Shown here: positions 15,198 to 17,529 of the stretch, in pieces | Numbering within the stretch: the first letter of the stretch is position 1 | Layout: every line of letters begins with the position of its first letter | NCBI GenBank assembly: GCA_029982105.1 | Contig: JARRCQ010000006.1 | Coordinates: forward strand, 1-17,529 | DNA length: 17,529 nucleotides | Direction of reading: 5' to 3' | Source: Candidatus Atribacteria bacterium | Lineage (GTDB): Bacteria; Atribacterota; Atribacteria; Atribacterales; Caldatribacteriaceae | The notes under the pieces: generated by a model | The model's database searches: none | Told to the model about the DNA's origin: nothing | The model's input: only the letters and a program-made list of their open reading frames with translations | Program-made: the position numbers and the translations under genes

Positions 15198-15725
15198 TTA
15201 GGGTAAACAAATTGTTAAACCGGAATTGGGACCGGCTGGTATCCCAAGGGCAGGTTCCACACCCTGCGATTTTCTAAGATCTTCCAGTAAAGTTTTAGCA
15301 GCAATTCTTGTCCCAATCCTTGCTTGAGATTCTGGACGAGGTTGCTGAACCTCCTTCCCTCTATAAACAAGTACTTCACTAATACCTTCGGCGATTGCTC
15401 TCGCACATAGCCCTCTTGCGTAAAAACGGTTAAACTCACCTTCGGCCAGAATTTCAGGTGCATTCACTGGAACTTTTTTCGATTTCATTTCCCCACTTCG
15501 TGTTCTACTTTCCTCACACGATTTCATATAATCTCTTATCTGGTCGGCTAGCCAATCATCATTAAAGCTCATAATAGCTTTTCTTAAAAGCTCAGCCCAC
15601 TTTGATTGTCCTGTTAAATTCAGCCGTGGGCTTAGGTATAGGCTTCCACTAGCAATATCTCTTTCTAGTTCTTCAAGCATAAACTTTCGCGTTTGTTCAT
15701 CAAGATTTTTATAAGAAATGCCCAT
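15198..15725 (-). CDS. Conserved 175-residue protein of unknown function
   Basis: I recognise the pattern of a widespread uncharacterised family but know no function. The N-terminal part starts YKNLDEQTRKFMLEELERDI, followed by SGSLYLSPRLN and WAELLRKAI, mostly helical. The most conserved-looking part is VPVNAPEILAEGEFNRFYAR (86-104 region), then GLCARAI (105-111) and VYRGKEVQQPRPES (120-133). The end is GIPAGPNSGLTICLP. There are no signal peptide or membrane helices, so it should be cytoplasmic. The ATG has a very good ribosome site AAAGGAGG 8 nt upstream. It lies 114 nt downstream of the TIR-like gene, on the same strand, across an attC-like inverted repeat. A link to the TIR-like protein is possible but not shown. 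Confidence 0.75.
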   Translation of the reverse strand: MGISYKNLDEQTRKFMLEELERDIASGSLYLSPRLNLTGQSKWAELLRKAIMSFNDDWLADQIRDYMKSCEESRTRSGEMKSKKVPVNAPEILAEGEFNRFYARGLCARAIAEGISEVLVYRGKEVQQPRPESQARIGTRIAAKTLLEDLRKSQGVEPALGIPAGPNSGLTICLP

Positions 15726-15763
15726 CCTTATTTCCTCCTTTATGTTAATACCGTAAGTATTTC

Positions 15764-15845
15764 GCCTAACATTCCAAGCGTATACGAAGTTCCACTTTCA
15801 GTAGAACTTGGGCGAATGAAGTGAGCCATACACACTGTGTTAGGT
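15764..15845 (-). repeat. attC-like recombination site between the TIR-like gene and the 175-residue gene
   Basis: Minus strand, 5' to 3': ACCTAAC (15845-15839) at the start and GTTAGGC (15770-15764) at the end. These match the integron attC core boxes RYYYAAC and GTTRRRY exactly and pair with each other. The TAA stop of the TIR-like gene lies inside the first box, as in gene cassettes. Inside are CCAAG/CTTGG arms and a further AAGTTC/GAACTT pair. The 82-nt length is in the attC range. Against a canonical attC, the spacer after the first box is much longer (about 27 nt) than the 3 nt before the second. The next gene starts 38 nt after the site, again cassette-like. Confidence 0.45.
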
Positions 15846-16658
15846 ATCATCCTCATCAAATTCTCTTTTGATTGCAGCCAGAATGTCTCCAAACGTTTCC
15901 GCAATATTCCCTTTTGAGTAACGAATCTGATTGAGTCCGTGAATGTTGGAGAATTCTTCTATCTCTTTTGATATGACGGCAATTGCACGTCTGAATCCTA
16001 ATCGGCCTTGGAACAAACCGAGCTCATGAATAACATTTTCACGTGCGTGGAATCGGCCTTGACTATCCTTATCTTCAGGCGTAAAAACCAGGAGAGCAAA
16101 AGAACTCTCTGTAAGCATTTGTTCAAGCACTTCTTTAATTGACAAACCAGCACGTGACCCTACTTCATAAGCGATTACTTCAAATCCGTGTTTTTCGTGT
16201 AGATGATCTTTGAGATCTCGCCAATCACCGCTTTTGCCATGTCCTATAAATATTTTTACTCTTTCGTTGAGCGATGGACGTGGTGGCAGTGGAACTTTAT
16301 TTGTATCTACATTCTTTTCAAAGACTTCATATACAGCTTCAACCTCAGACCTACTTGGGAGAGAAATATCCATCTTAGTACCAATACCCCAACTATAACT
16401 ATAAGCGTTTAGCTCAAAGATACCCGGGACGTCATGTTGCTCACTTAAAATAGCATCAGCAAAACCACGACGGTACTCTGCAAAGAATTCGTCTTTTTCT
16501 TCATAGTTCCAACTCTCTTCTCCCCTGTCGATCCGGTACATCGAGAAGTAAGATTTTTTCCTCTCTTCTGGAAGTTTCTCAACGAATATGCGATATGCTT
16601 CAATGATAACTTCAGGTGGAAATATGACCCTATCATACCTTTTTCTTTTTTTAGGCAT
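15840..16658 (-). CDS. TIR-like (PF10137-type) predicted NAD-cleaving effector with N-terminal domain
   Basis: Residues 133-272 form the TIR-like domain known from CBASS/Pycsar effectors and from predicted nucleotide-binding proteins. Visible blocks are VKIFIGHGKSGDWRDLKDHL (134-153), SRAGLSIKEVLEQML (168-182), FALLVFTPEDKD (187-198) and HARENVIHELGLFQGRLG (204-221). Glu176 in SIKEVLE aligns with the Glu of the TIIEKFE motif, the presumed catalytic residue of NAD hydrolases. Residues 1-125 are a separate domain with ESWNYEEKDEFFAEYRRG (48-65) that I cannot name; it may sense a signal. No cyclase, Thoeris or CBASS partner is visible, so it may act alone or with the downstream gene. The ATG has GAGGTGA about 8 nt upstream. 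The likely role is abortive anti-phage defence by NAD depletion, an inference from the family. Confidence 0.82.
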   Translation of the reverse strand: MPKKRKRYDRVIFPPEVIIEAYRIFVEKLPEERKKSYFSMYRIDRGEESWNYEEKDEFFAEYRRGFADAILSEQHDVPGIFELNAYSYSWGIGTKMDISLPSRSEVEAVYEVFEKNVDTNKVPLPPRPSLNERVKIFIGHGKSGDWRDLKDHLHEKHGFEVIAYEVGSRAGLSIKEVLEQMLTESSFALLVFTPEDKDSQGRFHARENVIHELGLFQGRLGFRRAIAVISKEIEEFSNIHGLNQIRYSKGNIAETFGDILAAIKREFDEDDT

Positions 16659-16686
16659 AATTTTTCACCTCACACGTTTGGAAGAT

Positions 16687-16740
16687 GGCACACAACTCGT
16701 TCATAGACAAAGGACTTCGCTTTTTTCGTCATTGGGCACC
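16687..16740 (-). repeat. Second, degenerate attC-like inverted repeat upstream of the TIR-like gene
   Basis: Minus strand: GGTGCCCAAT (16740-16731) at one end and GTTGTGTGCC (16696-16687) at the other pair with two wobbles and one mismatch. GCCCAAT differs by one base from RYYYAAC, and the second box begins GTTG. The probable stop of the decayed upstream gene (TGA, 16731-16729) touches the first box, and the TIR-like ATG lies 28 nt after the second. Both placements are cassette-like. The evidence is weaker than for 15764-15845. Confidence 0.3.
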
Positions 16741-17245
16741 TCTTCCTTTCAGGTTTAAACTATCTAATAGAGTTAACCATTCCGGCTGCAACACGTCTCT
16801 GGTTTTATTTCTTCAAACAACCACATTTCAGGTTTATATTCGGTCCCACATCACTTCAAAACACCCAGAGCCCTCTTTAATAGCAATGGGCATCAGCCTT
16901 TTTCTCTCTAGAGCCTCTGATGCGAATTAATGTTTATTTCACATTCCAACTGATGAAAGAATTGCTGCAACTTTTCCCCGGATCGAATGATAGGCAGCGT
17001 TTGTCTTTGCGAGGTCTGCGAGGTCTTTTAGCTCATATATAATTTCTTTTTGAGCATTATATCATAGTTAAAATTTAATGGTATCTACGTAAATCCACCG
17101 ACTTACCATCCGGTTTTAGCAGCACATAAATTGTTAGATTATGCCTATAATTTCTTCATTCTATTTTATGCCTCATTTTATCACTGCTCATTTCTGTCAC
17201 CACGAGTACGAACAACTTGCAGCAATTTTCTCTTGGATCATCGCA
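16729..17245 (-). pseudogene. Decayed protein-coding gene with several stops and frameshifts
   Basis: No intact frame exists here, but protein-like fragments follow each other on the minus strand. CDDPRENCCKLFVLVVTEM and SSDKMRHKIE (to 17156) run, after one stop, in the same frame into LTIYVLLKPDGKSVDLRRYH (to 17075). A shifted frame gives QKEIIYELKDLADLAKTNAA and YHSIRGKVAAILSS (to 16939), then two stops later ALERKRLMPIAIKEGSGCFE. Shifted again come KPEMWLFEEIKPE and finally QPEWLTLLDSLNLKGRGAQ, ending at TGA 16729. The fragments keep one strand and order, which supports a single decayed gene, or two. I do not recognise the family. Confidence 0.4.
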
Positions 17246-17298
17246 AGTAAGGGACAGTCTATGACATAAGATAAGAGTGGAGTAGATAGTAAAATATA

Positions 17299-17314
17299 AG
17301 GGGAAATATCCCCT
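17299..17314. repeat. Short perfect inverted repeat
   Basis: AGGGGA, AATA, TCCCCT: a 6-bp stem with a 4-nt loop. It is the first of a series of hairpins that runs to the window end. Confidence 0.5.
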
Positions 17315-17364
17315 CATAACTCCCCCAAAAGCAAAAACTCCAAAACAAACATAAAAGACAATGA

Positions 17365-17395
17365 CCACAGAGAAAGACAAAGTCTTTCTCTGTGG
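17365..17395. repeat. 14-bp perfect hairpin with a 3-nt loop
   Basis: CCACAGAGAAAGAC (17365-17378), AAA, GTCTTTCTCTGTGG (17382-17395). This is the strongest inverted repeat in the window. The T-rich stretches after it are interrupted on both strands (CTCTTTTT about 9 nt away on plus; TCATTGTCTTTT on minus), so it could be a terminator but equally a mobile-element end or a structured RNA stem. Confidence 0.65.
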
Positions 17396-17514
17396 GTGGC
17401 GACCTCTTTTTCCATTAAGCCCTAAAAAATTAAAGGCAAGTTAGATAGGGCTAAAAACTCGAGATCGCCACGTCGCTGGGGTGTATTTCCCCCAGCGCTA
17501 TAGTTTTTAGTCTT
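17396..17514. other. Cluster of nested and competing inverted repeats (possible structured RNA or element end)
   Basis: Directly after the 14-bp hairpin comes GTGGCGACCTC (17396-17406), which pairs with GAGATCGCCAC (17461-17471) at 10 of 11 positions. It encloses AGCCCTA (17418-17424) and TAGGGCT (17446-17452). Next is CGCTGGGG (17474-17481) pairing with CCCCAGCG (17490-17497). A further pair, CTAAAAACT (17451-17459) and AGTTTTTAG (17502-17510), spans the last hairpin and competes with the others. On plus, TTTTTAGTCTTTT follows the last stem, so it may end a plus-strand transcript. I match it to no known RNA family, and no credible gene lies in 17246-17529. Confidence 0.55.
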
Positions 17515-17529
17515 TTCCATCTACTTTGC

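Noticed and set aside
15215..15463. 82-codon minus-strand frame inside the 175-residue gene
   Set aside because: It overlaps a gene with strong ribosome site and conserved motifs in another frame; no features of its own.
16685..16930. 81-codon plus-strand frame
   Set aside because: No ribosome site or family features; it runs antisense to the protein-like fragments of the decayed gene.
16949..16960. CTGATGAAAG, similar to a hammerhead ribozyme core
   Set aside because: No matching stems or second core segment are found nearby, so it is a chance match.
17156..17380. 74-codon minus-strand frame with a hydrophobic start
   Set aside because: Its start is a TTG inside the loop of the 14-bp hairpin, and the first half looks like translated hairpin and AT-rich DNA. 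Only the last part (CDDPRENCC onward) looks like protein and is listed under the decayed gene.
12882..17529. CRISPR array
   Set aside because: The repeats at gene junctions are irregularly spaced, differ from one another and are not separated by uniform spacers.

Overview
The window looks like a low-GC bacterial chromosome segment from an anaerobic, probably Clostridia-like Firmicute or a related deep-branching lineage. I infer this from gene order, the two zinc-ribbon ribosomal proteins (L32 and L28, both with Cys pairs), the FabK-type enoyl reductase and a pta-ackA acetate pathway. I cannot resolve the phylum from the sequence alone.

Region 1 (about 1-11937, all minus strand) is a housekeeping block. 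In transcription order it reads recG, rsmD, coaD, pta, ackA, DUF177, then a terminator-like hairpin and a good sigma70-type promoter, then rpmF, plsX, fabK, fabD, fabG, acpP, rnc and the start of smc. Genes are packed with 1-4 nt overlaps or short gaps. The metabolic theme is the acetyl-CoA/ACP node: CoaD makes the CoA precursor, Pta and AckA turn acetyl-CoA into acetate and ATP, and FabD/FabG/FabK/AcpP/PlsX build fatty acids and feed phospholipid synthesis. plsX carries a one-base frameshift in a homopolymer, and smc stops right after its ATP-binding head. RNase III and FabG each lack one residue usually counted as catalytic.

Region 2 (11928-12881, plus strand) is divergent: rpmB (L28) and a DUF554 membrane protein. 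The rpmB promoter overlaps the probable recG promoter back to back.

Region 3 (about 12882-17529) is accessory. On the minus strand, in transcription order, it holds a decayed gene, a TIR-like (PF10137-type) predicted NADase effector, a 175-residue conserved protein of unknown function, a truncated fragment resembling the start of ThaI-family restriction enzymes, a GNAT acetyltransferase, and an Mrr-type restriction endonuclease with an N-terminal PUA/EVE-like region. All genes point the same way and are functionally unrelated or defence-related. They are separated by 100-250 nt spacers that carry inverted repeats. Two of these (14141-14197 and 15764-15845) share one unusual architecture, and the second is bounded by sequences matching the integron attC core boxes, with the upstream gene's stop codon inside the box. 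The best reading is an integron-like cassette array (no integrase in view) or an equivalent repeat-delimited defence island. The last 230 bases are a dense cluster of nested inverted repeats with no gene.
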